Shown here piece by piece: positions 1 through 9,206 of a DNA stretch of 22,349 bases (position 1 is the first letter of the stretch; every line of letters starts with the position of its first letter). A program made the position numbers and the translations under genes. The stretch is from Amoebophrya sp. AT5.2 (Eukaryota; Sar; Dinophyceae; Syndiniales; Amoebophryaceae). The stretch spans positions 1-22,349 of the forward strand of contig RXOD01004438.1 of assembly GCA_005223375.1 (NCBI GenBank). Direction: 5' to 3'. The notes under the pieces were generated by a model. It saw nothing but the letters and a program-made list of their open reading frames with translations, ran no database searches and had not been told where the DNA came from.

Positions 1-21
1 GGGGGGGGGGGGGGGGGGGGG
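1..21. repeat. 21-base poly-G run at window start
   Basis: The first 21 bases are all G, followed directly by normal mixed sequence. Such runs often sit at contig ends or arise from sequencing-dye artefacts, so this may not be biological. Just after it, GCGGTCGCGGTAGCTGA (33-49) recurs with one base deleted at 56-71, a short diverged direct repeat. Confidence 0.85.
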
Positions 22-599
22 CGGTGCCCAGGGCGGTCGCGGTAGCTGAATGACAGCGGTCGCGGTGCTGAAAAATTCAATAAGTTACTGACTTTTAAAA
101 TTCAGAAGCTACAAGTTAACGTGATCGCAACCGCTGTGAAAATCATCACGTGATACGGTTTCCGCGTCACATCGTGATGTGGTTTGGGCGCTATACCATT
201 ATAGTGACATGGTTTGAGCGTCACACAACCAAGGAGATTCGTGCCGGTTTCAGGGTCATACGTTGACGCGCACGTGGACAGCCGTTAGTGGTTGAGTTAA
301 ACAAATTCTCGATAGAAACAATCATCGTTGAAGAAAGATGGCTCGCGAGCCAAAAAAAAATAAAAATTTTAATTTTGAAATTCACAGATCAGAAAGGCGG
401 CACTCTCCGCTTTCAAAAGGAGCGATTCTTTTGCGCAGGTGATATGGTTTCACGTGTGATGTTTCGACACTTTCAAAGGCGATGGGTCTTAGACTAGGCG
501 CATGGATTCGACGGGTGGCGTGGTTTCATCGATGCGATGGAGGGTCTCTCCCTAAACCCTAAAAAAGATTTCAATGTAGCCGTCACGCACTCACAACAG
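22..599 (+). other. Non-coding stretch, probable intron before the exonuclease exon
   Basis: I see no convincing exon here. It ends in a good 3' splice site (CACAACAG at 592-599). It contains three diverged copies of a unit like GTGAYRTGGTTTSRGCGTCACA, starting near 150, 174 and 204, with a partial relative near 439. The words CCTAAACCCTAAAA near 551-564 resemble less than two units of a TTTAGGG telomere repeat, which is too short to mean anything. A 69-codon open frame at 288-497 has no recognisable content. Confidence 0.5.
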
Positions 600-788
600 A
601 AGCAAGATGGCATGGTGATCATGTTGGAGGCGTTGGGGCTTCGGTTGGACGGCCGGCACCACTCCGGACTCGATGACGCGCGAAACATCGCGAAAATCGT
701 CCGCCATCTCCTCGAAAACTACGGTGAGCACGTCATCATCCCGACCACACTCTGCGGCGAGCGGCAGCTGGAACGAATTTACTTCTGA
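600..788 (+). CDS. ERI1-like 3'-5' exonuclease, last exon (partial)
   Basis: This exon encodes 62 residues and a TGA stop, read in phase 0 after the acceptor CACAACAG. The peptide contains MLEALGLRLDGRHHSGLDDA followed by RNIAKIV. That is the C-terminal Exo III region of ERI1/ERI3-type DEDDh exonucleases, where the His and the final Asp of HSGLDD belong to the H-x4-D active-site pair. The family trims 3' ends of histone mRNA, 5.8S rRNA or small RNAs; which substrate applies here cannot be told. The N-terminal DEDD motifs are not visible in 1-599, so those exons must lie upstream of the window or beyond a long intron. The tail after the motif (GEHVIIPTT onward) is short and unremarkable. Family call is strong; exact member is open. 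Confidence 0.8.
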   Translation, partial: KQDGMVIMLEALGLRLDGRHHSGLDDARNIAKIVRHLLENYGEHVIIPTTLCGERQLERIYF

Positions 789-1664
789 GCTGGTCGTAAC
801 TGACAGTAGTATAGGACTCACATAGCTTGCGGAGTTTCTGTAAGTAGTTTCATTCCAGGTGGGGGTTCGTTCACATTCTACGGTGTTGATAGCTGCTCTT
901 TGTCTTTCATCTCTTTCCACGCGCTCTAGTCTACTCAGAGCACATTCTTCGTTCTTCGTTGTATTCGCTCCCATTAGCGGTAGCCGCACGACAGCCCCAG
1001 CACGGTACAACAAAGGCCATAATCTACACGACTGAAGTTTTCAATGAATGTCCATACTGTGATCAAATTATTTTAATTTGTTGCAGTAGCAGTTGTTCCT
1101 AGAGCTAGACAGCGTCCGTAGTCCACCAAGCAGAAGAAGCCATCGAAGCTCAGGCTCTTCGTTGTACTAGAAGCTCCAGGTCCTGGTGGTGCGCATTTTC
1201 TATACGTGATAGTTCGAACATGCCAAGGTCCGTGACTGAGGACGGCGACGGTTGAGCCGGCTCTCGATCTGGTGAATCGAATAGGAAATTGTGGTGGGCG
1301 TCGCAAGAAAAGGAACGAGCACGTAGCTAGTAGACTATTCGTAAATGCAACAACTGTTCAACTGGCCTACTTAAAGTTAGCGTTAAGCATTTACCTTTGC
1401 TTTGCCTTACATTTTTTCAGACGAGAACTTGATATTAGATCTCCCTAATACATGATGAAGTAGTTGCGTATCCACTTCTCACGAAGTGTTGCGCCAACAA
1501 CTTCCAATACATTTCAAAACGAGTATGATAGGCGCACTGAATTTTCCACCGCGAAAATACAGCGGCGCCTGTCATAGATTTGTCGGAGGCACGGACTCCG
1601 GATACTTGAGTTAGTTTCAGCCGTACGAAAAAGATCGACTTCGTTGCACGAAAGCGAGGGGATG

Positions 1665-1699
1665 CATGTTCATGAAAAGGGGAGTGAGTCATGAACATG
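1665..1699. repeat. 11-bp perfect inverted repeat
   Basis: CATGTTCATGA at 1665-1675 is matched by its exact reverse complement at 1689-1699, with a 13-base purine-rich loop between. It lies in non-coding sequence with no gene attached, so its role is unknown. Confidence 0.8.
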
Positions 1700-3248
1700 A
1701 AGCGGTGGGGGCGACGTAAAGAACTACACACCCGCCGCGCGATCGAAGCGCGATTTCAAGAGGGCGTATGGGTATGCGTGAGGTACTGGTACGGAGGTAG
1801 CTATACGCGAGGAAAAGCACCACGGACGGACGCCGTCGTTTGTCACTGACCCTTTGATTCTCTCGACCCGACTACAAGAAGGATAGCAGAATCTGCGTCA
1901 GGAGGTGCAGTAGTTCAGCTACAGCTTAACTTAAACAACTAGTACTATGCGACTTAGAGACATACGATTACGAAAGGGCGGGCTGCGCCGTAGGTCGGGC
2001 GGCCGACCTTGCGGTTTTCATGATCCCTTCTACTGACTGGTGTCCTCGACAAGAACCAATGCGGTTAGGATGAAATTTCTCGCGGCGAAGAATCAGGTTT
2101 TTAGAAACACAGTAATGCTAGGGCATCACAAGAGATACATGGCACGCTGATTCTATTCCGAAAATTATCTAACAGACTGTGTATCGTGGGGAAAAATGAA
2201 TTGAAGACCAAAAAACAATATTCGCGTAGGAGTAGAGTCAGCATGCTGTGTATTGGTTGATGTCTTTTGTTATCTCATTACCGGGGCGCCAACGGCGGCC
2301 GGGCTCTTCGAAGACCTGGGCCGTCGGCGTTTCTTTGAAGACGCACGTAGATCAGCACCAAAATCAAAAACTCAGATTCCACCTAGAAAGATGCTTACGC
2401 CTTCAAGTTGAACATCTTCCTCTTCCTTCTCCTTGCTCCTTTCACCAAAGAATTAAGTTTCGGCCGCCTTTGTCGTGACCGGTGGTCGACATACAACTTG
2501 ACGCAGTATCGTAGATTATTTCATTTTCACGGCAAGAATTAGTATCACGCGATCATCGGAAGCCTGGTGGTCCCACAAGAAGAGGTCCACTGGCGGACCA
2601 CATGGACACTCTGGTGTGGTGCAACCAGCACCGTAGAAGTAGAAGAAACGCGCGCCACGCAAACTGGTGTTAGGGAAGTATACTTCGACGTGGTCGTGGA
2701 TCTCTTGCTCAGGAGGACCGAAATGCAATGTAGTTTCTTGTTTGGATGAACAAGCCGGGGTGAAAAAGAGACTGAAGGCCACTGCCGTACAGTGCTGGGC
2801 GGAGAGGAAGCGATCGCTTCGGATCGCTGCAACTCCTGGTGGTAACGGGAGATAAATAGCAGTATCTATACGGTGTTGTTCTTGTTCTGCAAGATTTGGA
2901 GCAGGTCTTCGGTTCCTGCTCATTGTCATCTTATGTAGGAACAGGCCGTCGCTGCTGGTTGCTGACAGTGGAGCCGTGGAGTAGTTTTTTGTGTGAGGAA
3001 CAAGAAGCGCTCAAGTTGGTTTGATCAGGTTGTCGGTGTCGCTGTTTGATCAGGCGAGCTTCGTAAGCAGGGGACATTTTTTTGCAACTCCCTGTCCCTC
3101 GCTCTTCCATTAGATGCCGTTGCCGTTCTGGTAAATGTAAAACCAGAAGACCCGCTCGCGTGTCTCCCGACCCCCTACGGCTAAGGCCAAAGGCGAGCTA
3201 AGCCGGCACTTCTACAACTACACTTGCTTTTTCTTTTCGAGTAACTAG

Positions 3249-3293
3249 CTAGTACTTACCTGCCAGCAGTCCTTTCCTAGTACTTACCTGCCA
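3249..3293. repeat. 17-bp direct repeat containing a minus-strand splice-donor consensus
   Basis: CTAGTACTTACCTGCCA occurs at 3249-3265 and exactly again at 3277-3293 (period 28). Read on the minus strand each copy contains CAGGTAAGTACT, a textbook 5' splice site. No minus-strand exon next to it is evident. Confidence 0.85.
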
Positions 3294-3326
3294 ATCCAGG
3301 ACACGGGCCTATGGTACAATATACTT

Positions 3327-3353
3327 CTTCTGCTTCTTCTTCTTGTTTACCAG
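3327..3353 (+). promoter_or_regulatory. Candidate (trans-)splice acceptor in the TANGO2 leader
   Basis: A long CTT-rich pyrimidine tract runs straight into TTTACCAG, ending at 3353, 147 bases upstream of the TANGO2 start. It is a good 3' splice site with no visible upstream donor. It could serve a leader intron or, if the organism is a dinoflagellate, spliced-leader addition. Inference only. Confidence 0.35.
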
Positions 3354-3499
3354 CAAACTCAATCAATTTTTAATCGGTGGGGTAGCTCTCTGTCTCTCTG
3401 TCATCGATCACAGACACTGATAGATTCATTGTGTGTCTGTCTGTGCTTGAGCTGTGCCTCCTTGTCACGACGGACGAGTCCCAACTGTCGTCCCCGCCG

Positions 3500-4954
3500 A
3501 TGTGTATTTGCTTGCTGTTGGTTAGGCCAGATGACCCGGATTTTCCGTTCGTTTGCGTGCACAACCGGGATGAGGAAACCGACCGGCCCTTCTCCGGCTG
3601 CCAAATCCATGATTTCGACGGTACGGAAATACTCTGCAGCCGCGACTTACGGGCGGGGGGCATGGTCACGGGGCTCGCTCCTAACACAGGAAATTTTGCG
3701 GTCCTCACGAACTGCAGGATCAGGCCAGACTTCAGAGAAGCCGGGCAGAATTCCTCTATGTCGTCGGAGGTTCTTCCTGCATTGGTGGTGGCATCGGGAG
3801 AGGACCCGCCGCGCAAGAAAATGCGGACAGAACGAAGTGATGCAGGCGAGTGGCGGCGAGCTAGTTGTTCTAGCACAGAGAATCACCTCCAACGCCACAC
3901 GCTCCGCAACGACCAGGAGCAGGAGGGGCAACAGGACGATGAAGAAGAACATCTCAAAGAACTCAACCATTACCATAACCCGTACTATGCGAAGAGCCGC
4001 GGCCGACTCGTACAAGACCTGGTAGTGCAGAATCCGGATCTGCCGCAGGCGACGGCGCTCCTTGAGAATGGGAAGTCGAAGTCCTTGCTGGTAGACAACG
4101 GACGTCGAGACGCGCGCGCTGCGTTCGCGCCCTGTCATGCGTGCTGGGGAAATATCTTCGGGCTGGAAGAGCAAGCCGACGGGGGCCACGCATTAAAATG
4201 GCTTTCCAACCGCGGCCGCTGCGGCATCGACGCCGGCGTCGTCCCACGCGATGAATTGTTGGTTTTCAGCAACGGCCCTGAGAGAGTGCCGGATCACTAC
4301 GCACGAAGCGCCTCACACCCAAAATGCGACGTGCTGCGGCAACGGATTGAGGAAAATCTAAATTTATGGGGGCAGAAGAGAATTGGCCGGGGGGAAGAAA
4401 ACGCCGTCGTGGAGGGGTGCAACGTTCATACCAGAGGACGGGAAATCCTGCGCGACATGCTTGCGCGCGAGTTTTCGACGTCAGAGGAAGTTTTTTTGCA
4501 ACCCGGAAACAACTCCGCAGCCGCCGCTCCAGCGGAAGGGGCAAGTTCAAATCAGAAACCGACGTACTCACCCCTGCCACACGATATTGAGCAAACCCTG
4601 TGTCAGACGATCTGCCTAGATGCGCCGGTTCCAGACATGCTCGCCAAACTCGGAGTGTCGTTCATGACGGTGAGCCAAACGGTTTACATCTCAGACAGGC
4701 GGGAGAAAGCAGTGTTCTGCTACTTCCGAACAAGGAAGTCTGTACGACCTGCTTCTCCTTCTCCTGCTGCGGGCGCGGGGAAGGATGTAGACGCAGTGGC
4801 AGTCGTAGAGAAATCTAAAGATGAGAAGCAGGAGAACGCGCTTCAGGGATCTACTTCCGGATCGGGCGGGGCGACGCCAATACCTTGGGAAGACGGATGG
4901 GAAGTTCACAGAATCCCGTGGAGAGCGCCCGGGGACGAGATACTCGGGAGTTGA
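3500..4954 (+). CDS. TANGO2: TANGO2 / NRDE-domain protein
   Basis: One uninterrupted frame of 484 residues. The frame is open 23 codons further upstream, but I start at 3500 because TANGO2 proteins begin Met-Cys, and Cys2 is the expected Ntn-type residue. MCICLLLV opens the protein, NRDEE is at 22-26, an Arg-Asp...Ala-Gly-Gly stretch at 48-54 and FAVLTN at 66-71. SRGRLV, usually shortly after FAVLTN, comes only at 166-171, because about 85 polar low-complexity residues are inserted between. LLVFSNGPERVPDH later fits the family's SN motif. Length is well above the usual ~270-300 because of this insert and a low-complexity tail. TANGO2 is linked to heme/lipid handling and Golgi organisation in other eukaryotes; the reaction is unsettled. 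A hidden intron of 3n length in the insert is possible but not needed. The next gene, RPL7, is 810 bp downstream on the same strand. Confidence 0.85.
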   Translation: MCICLLLVRPDDPDFPFVCVHNRDEETDRPFSGCQIHDFDGTEILCSRDLRAGGMVTGLAPNTGNFAVLTNCRIRPDFREAGQNSSMSSEVLPALVVASGEDPPRKKMRTERSDAGEWRRASCSSTENHLQRHTLRNDQEQEGQQDDEEEHLKELNHYHNPYYAKSRGRLVQDLVVQNPDLPQATALLENGKSKSLLVDNGRRDARAAFAPCHACWGNIFGLEEQADGGHALKWLSNRGRCGIDAGVVPRDELLVFSNGPERVPDHYARSASHPKCDVLRQRIEENLNLWGQKRIGRGEENAVVEGCNVHTRGREILRDMLAREFSTSEEVFLQPGNNSAAAAPAEGASSNQKPTYSPLPHDIEQTLCQTICLDAPVPDMLAKLGVSFMTVSQTVYISDRREKAVFCYFRTRKSVRPASPSPAAGAGKDVDAVAVVEKSKDEKQENALQGSTSGSGGATPIPWEDGWEVHRIPWRAPGDEILGS

Positions 4955-5764
4955 TCGTGTTCCTGCGACTGCGACTGAGCTGCAACTACGCAGGTGAGGT
5001 CCTGCTGAAATAGACGCCGCCCGGACAACACCACTCTTAACCAGCATCTGTTGCGGTCGGGGTCGCGGCGGTGCCGGAAATCTAAAAAATATTTTTGAAA
5101 ATAAATCTACATGGCACTGTGTGTTGAGCGTCATCGCCCAAAGCAAAGAAAGAAGAAGCGATACTGGCGCCGCCACTGTCGCGGCTCTACATGTACGCGC
5201 CAGAAGAAGTTGGGTCTACTTCTCCACGCCGGAGGCACGATTGAAACTATCTGCCGTAGCCGTTGCATCCGCGAGTATGACCCAGTAGATCCAAGTATTG
5301 CTTGATTACGATTGATCCGATAAGACTATCCTTGTTTATGTCGTGAAAAGATCATCGATCGAATCGTGACGCTTCAGACGATCATCGTGTCGAGGATCTA
5401 AAACCACATGCTCAGTCAGAATCGGTGGGGTCCTGCTGATCTTGTTTCACTCGGTCCGCCTATTGTTATGCAACGCCTCTCGGCGACCGTGAAAATGGAT
5501 CTCAGATCTAAATGTGATCCCTCTTGAAGTACACGCTGCCTAGATTTAAAGCATCAATAAAAGCGAAGTTTAGCTCGTCCGCGCGCTAGTGTTTCGTAGC
5601 TTCACTGCCAATCCTCGACCACACACACTCACGTCGGAGCTACCTAAACCCCAATTTCTCATCACCACTTCCACACAGGGGAACATAATCGTATTTTTAC
5701 GGTTATATTCGGGATTCGGTTCCTAGCTATCGAGGTACTGTCGTAGCACACCCAACGCATCACA
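4955..5764. other. Intergenic region between TANGO2 and RPL7
   Basis: No supported gene. A 64-codon Lys/Arg-rich frame at 5111-5305 has no domain and is probably chance. The 3' half holds the RPL7 promoter and leader; just before the start codon lies GTCGTAG followed by a pyrimidine-poor 30-base leader, a possible acceptor. I see no TATA box close to RPL7. Confidence 0.5.
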
Positions 5765-7033
5765 ATGGCCGAGCGCTTCCTCATCGGTGAGACCGTGGCG
5801 CCCACTGGCGTGCACGTGCCGGAGTCTCTGACCAAGAAGATCGAGCGCAATGCCGCGCTGCTCAAGCAGAAATCCGCCGCGCTGGCCGAGATCAAGAAGG
5901 CCAACAAGGTGAAGCGCCACGACCTCAAGATGCGCGCCGCCAAGTATGAGAAGGAGTACCGCAAGGACAAGGCCCAGCTCGTCGCCCAGCGTCGCCTGGC
6001 CAAGGCCACTGGTATCTTGTTTACTGAGGATTTAGAGTGGTCTTGGAGGTGCAAAGATTTGCATGATTAATAGTGCTTCGTCAATCAGAAGCACCTTCCT
6101 CGGCGTAGGCGTAAGGGTGAGCGCGAGGGTGAAATCAAAAATGAGCAGCAACATAAACTCACAGTGTGCGACCAGCACTAGAAAACTCACATTCAGAACT
6201 ACCGACTCCAGTGGCATTCAAGCATTGACTTCTCTCAGCCCTATCGATCCCGAACTAAGGACCCAGGACGAGGAATGCAATGGTTCGTACCCCGTACCTG
6301 CGGTGTAGTCGCACATGAAAGAGAGTGGGTCAGAAGTTACAGCTTTGCCACTTCACAACAGGCAACTTCTTCGTCGAGCCGGAGGCGAAGATGATGATGA
6401 TTATCCGCATCACGGGTATCAACAAGATGGCTCCGAAGCCCCGCAAGATCTTCAAGCTGCTGCGCCTGGACCAGCTGCACAAGGTAGTTTTCGCCTTAAG
6501 TAGCTTATGTACTGTTTTACGTGGACCCCGTTACTCCATGCGAGGGTCTAAGGCAGTCGGTTATAGGATCGTGATGTTTGGTGGACGTGGAGTGCGCAAC
6601 TATGTCGTGCTATATTCAAATTGTGACCAATACACAGGCCGTGTTCGTGAAAGTGACGAAGCCGATGGTGAACATGATCAAGTGCATCATGCCGTACATC
6701 ATCTGCGGGTACCCGAACCTCAAGACCGTGAAGTCCCTCGTGCTGAAGAAGGGGTTCGCGCGCGTCAACAAGCAGCGCATTCCGATCCAGGACAACGACG
6801 TCATCTCCAAGGAGCTCGGCCAGTACGGCATCCACGGTGTGGATGACCTGGTGCACGAAATCGTGAAGGTCGGCCCGAACTTCAAGCAGGCCAACGCGTT
6901 CCTGTGGGCGTTCAAACTCAGCTCCCCGAACGGCGGATTCGTCCTCAAGAAGCACGGCTTCCACGAGCCGAAGGGCGGAGACTGGGGTAACCGGGAAGAA
7001 ATGATCAACGAACTCGTGCGCCGCATGATGTAA
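5765..7033 (+). CDS. RPL7: 60S ribosomal protein L7 (uL30), three exons
   Basis: Exons 5765-6011, 6362-6483 and 6638-7033 join to 254 residues with consistent phases (1, then 0). Both introns are GT-AG: 6012-6361 (350 bp, ending CACAACAG) and 6484-6637 (154 bp, ending ATACACAG). The protein has the family's basic N-terminal helix, then NFFVEPEAK, RITGINKMAPKPRKIFKLLR, IICGYPNLKTVKSLVLKKGF, IPIQDNDVI, YGIHGVDDLVHEI and the FLWAFKLSSPNGG ... GNREEMINELVRRMM end. L7 is a core large-subunit protein that contacts 5S rRNA and 28S expansion segments. Codon third positions are strongly G/C, as expected for a highly expressed gene. Length matches eukaryotic L7 (about 245-260). Identification is secure; exon borders were set by homology plus splice consensus. 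Confidence 0.96.
6012..6361 (+). other. RPL7 intron 1
   Basis: GT-AG intron of 350 bp in phase 1. It carries a perfect 7-bp hairpin, GTGCTTC at 6073-6079 and GAAGCAC at 6088-6094, with an 8-base loop. The 3' splice site TTCACAACAG nearly repeats that of the exonuclease exon at 600. Confidence 0.9.
6484..6637 (+). other. RPL7 intron 2
   Basis: GT-AG intron of 154 bp in phase 0, with donor AAG|GTAGTT and acceptor ACACAG|GCC. Nothing repeated was seen in it. Confidence 0.9.
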
Positions 7034-8040
7034 GTTGACACTCATTCGGATAGATGCTGCTGGGAGAAAACTTCCACGTGGAGACTGGCTGGTATGAAGA
7101 CCTATGAGACGGAAGATGGTGCTTGTACCTGAGCGATGTGTTGACGGGACAGAAGACTCACCTATTGGCTCATGGAGACCGATGGCGCTGTTAGAGTGCG
7201 GGTCTTCGCAATGGAAGAACTTCTCTGGCATCCGTCGTGCTGCTGAGACAAAAGAACGGACCTAGACGTGCTGCCTGTGCTATGAGAACCGGAATCTAGT
7301 AGAATCCTGAAAAAAACTTGTGGCTCGGCCGCTTCCGCTTTCGTCGGGGAAGGCGGACCCATTTTCGCGGCGGGAGTGCATATTGGATCGATTTTGCGCT
7401 CTCTTGATGAGCGAACACGAGAGAAACCTTCCATCGTGAGCGACAAGTGTGAGTCAGAGTGAGAGCGAAATGAGAATGCTATCAGAAAAATCGTGATGAC
7501 TAAGTAGACTAGAACTTGAAGTAAGACTAAGACACAAATAAATTAATATAAGTACTCCTAGTCCTACAAAATCAAAATCAATTTCAATGCAAGAGCCTCC
7601 GAATAAAGGAAGCAGGGAACGAGGAAGCGTCAGGGTTCGAAACCACGAAGACGAAGACAGAAACTACAATACATAGACACAATGCCGCAGCTGCAACTGC
7701 AGACAAGCCGCCTGGTCTCGATCAAAACGATCGCGATGTTCTTGTTGCCGTTGCGTGTTAGAACAGCAGGCGAGAAGAAGATGAAGCCCCTGCGCGACCA
7801 GCTCGACAAGGCGATGATATACGCGGCTACTACGGCGGGGGACTTCCGACCGGTCCGCCAGGGGAATACCGAGATTTTGCCACAGGCCGGATCTTGGGCC
7901 TATATATAAGTTCTACGCGGAGCCTCGCAAGAAAACTGGAAGACCTAACCTGGAGGGCGTCGATGAAGAGAACAAGAATGAAGCTGAATCTGAAGAGGAA
8001 GTAAAAAAGAAGAACAAGAAACGAGAAAAATTTATAAGCA
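7034..8040. other. RPL7 downstream region with a doubtful small ORF
   Basis: The first 500 bases hold no gene I can support. From 7500 the DNA becomes A-rich (polyadenylation or spacer-like). A 75-codon + strand frame at 7682-7909 starts MPQLQLQ and ends in SWAYI at a TATATATAA sequence. Another frame overlapping its end (about 7911-8010) encodes a Lys/Glu-rich stretch (ESEEEVKKKNKKREK). The minus strand is also open over 7640-7900. I cannot decide which, if any, is real; about 0.25 for the 7682 ORF. Confidence 0.35.
7901..7910 (+). promoter_or_regulatory. TATA-box-like sequence TATATATAAG
   Basis: A textbook TATA element in GC-richer surroundings. A gene directly downstream is not certain; the nearest coding-like DNA is the Lys/Glu-rich frame that begins at once and the segment near 8581-8734. 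A nearly identical TATATATAAC lies at 9891-9900. Confidence 0.3.
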
Positions 8041-8580
8041 ACGGAAGTTCCATTCGACCCCGAAGATCGGCTCCCATTTGGCCCCTTGATCCCCTCCCAT
8101 CGGGGTTCGGCCGGGTGGATTCGGGTAAGGCGGTCGACTCGGACTCATTGACAATTCATTGCGCTCCAGTCGCCAGCACGTGACGTCTTTGACGCAACGC
8201 TGTTGCGATCAGCTCAGGCACGGCACTGTGGCGCTGCTTCGCCTTTCGTTCGTCTATGTATTCTTTTTGTCGCGTGGCCTGGCCACGGATTGGGAAAAAA
8301 AAAAAAACTGCTTTTTGCAGCGACCAGGGTTGGTTGCGGCTCCGGCCCACCTTCCCACCTTCGGGGTGGTCCCCGACCCATCGTGTGCTGTCTCGGCAGC
8401 TGGACCGGAGTTGGGTTGAGGTCTCGGCTCCCCTTCTCGCATCCGGGCTTGGTCCCCGACCCATCTCTTTCTTGTGTGAGTGCGAGACTTGTCTCGCGCA
8501 GGCTTGCCTGCTGAGGATTGGAAATAAAACGGGCGATCGAACCTTGCGGCGGGTGGGATCTTCGATCTCTCCCAATGTAG
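8041..8580. repeat. GC-rich diverged tandem duplication (about 83-bp unit)
   Basis: GGTCCCCGACCCATC occurs at 8368-8382 and again at 8451-8465, 83 bases apart. The flanking bases also align (GGGTTGG...GGCTCC upstream in both copies), so two diverged units cover about 8320-8490. A 13-A run sits near 8293-8305, followed by a CTGC-TTTTT-GCAG hairpin. All six frames are open by composition, so the overlapping ORFs here are not evidence of coding. A retroposon or satellite remnant is possible; no tRNA-derived head was confirmed. Confidence 0.5.
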
Positions 8581-8734
8581 GGGGCCAAGTGTCCGGAGGT
8601 AGCGTGTTTGAGGCTCTTGGTGCTCCTGATCCGCTTGCGGTGCGGTCACCTTTGACACCCTCATCGCCTCTGTATTCTCGTACGGAGCCGCTGCGGCGGA
8701 TGCCAAAACCATGTTTTTCTATGTATCGAAGAAA
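8581..8734 (+). pseudogene. Coding-like exon with a frame change at a 5-bp duplication
   Basis: After an acceptor-like CCCAATGTAG, one frame reads VFEALGAPDPLAV up to about 8640. From there the protein-like reading continues in another frame (VTFDTLIASVFSYGAAAADA, then KTMFFYVSKK) and ends exactly at a perfect donor GTAAGT (8735). The switch falls on GCGGTGCGGT, a tandem 5-base duplication, which would explain a +5 frameshift. The second frame has a stop upstream and no AG acceptor, so it cannot start an exon by itself. Either the gene is broken, the assembly has an error, or a noncanonical splice is used. The product is not recognised. Confidence 0.3.
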
Positions 8735-9167
8735 GTAAGTCGTCGTCTTGAGATGATCTCATCTATCGAGGAGTTCCTGTGGTCGAGCATGGCAGCCGAG
8801 ACACACACACAATCACAAAGTCGAGTTAAATTCAATCAATTCACATACGAACTACATATCAATAACAAACACGTACCCATTCGTTGTTCCCATACATTTT
8901 TAGATACGATTCACCTGTTGCTGTTCCGGTGAATATCCTCCTGTTAGTTGAGTTTTTGCATTCTGATAGTTAGATTCTCCCCGCCATGATAAGTACTTTG
9001 TTTTGAAGGCAACGCAATTTGCTGCAGCGGCCGGCGCCTCGGGTTTCGCCTGTGAAGGGTTGAGGTTGACCGTGTCACCTCGCGAACAACAATTGTCTCG
9101 CTCAAGGACGAGGAATAGGACAACGAACAAGAAGAATTCAATTTCGAATAAGTAGTTAGAAAAAAGA

Positions 9168-9206
9168 CGAGTGTCACAGTGCATGTCGAGTGTCACAGTG
9201 CATGTC
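9168..9206. repeat. 19-bp perfect tandem duplication
   Basis: The unit CGAGTGTCACAGTGCATGT is at 9168-9186 and again at 9187-9205, plus one further matching base. Non-coding context. Confidence 0.9.

Larger units (their letters stand above)
789..3499. other. 2.7 kb without a convincing gene
   Basis: Open frames here are short and lack recognisable domains. The longest, 137 codons on the minus strand (2516-2929), contains several Cys and Pro residues but matches nothing I know; I give it about 0.15 as a gene. Visible structure: an 11-bp inverted repeat at 1665-1675/1689-1699, a 7-bp stem at 1992-1998/2003-2009, a 17-bp direct repeat at 3249-3265 and 3277-3293, and a pyrimidine-rich acceptor-like site ending at 3353. 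The last part is presumably promoter and 5' leader of TANGO2. Confidence 0.5.

Noticed and set aside
551..564. CCTAAACCCTAAAA as an interstitial telomere repeat
   Set aside because: Less than two units of CCCTAAA; easily chance, and no subtelomeric context.
3370..3876. 168-codon minus-strand ORF
   Set aside because: Antisense to the conserved N-terminus of TANGO2 and without domain content.
6548..7231. 227-codon minus-strand ORF
   Set aside because: It is the antisense shadow of RPL7 exon 3, open because of the G/C-biased third positions.
7633..7650. GGTTCGAAACC as the T-loop (B box) of a tRNA
   Set aside because: One mismatch to the B box, and no A box, anticodon arm or acceptor stem can be folded around it.
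8063..8092. GGCTCCCATTTGGCCCCTTGATC as a dinoflagellate spliced-leader relic
   Set aside because: Needs several gaps and substitutions relative to the conserved leader; not convincing.
8530..8560. tRNA or SINE head on the minus strand around GGTTCGATC
   Set aside because: The T-stem does not pair and no A box lies at the right distance.
8156..8738. Overlapping ORFs of 100-160 codons on both strands
   Set aside because: They arise from stop-poor GC-rich repeat DNA; only the short segment 8581-8734 shows exon-like borders.
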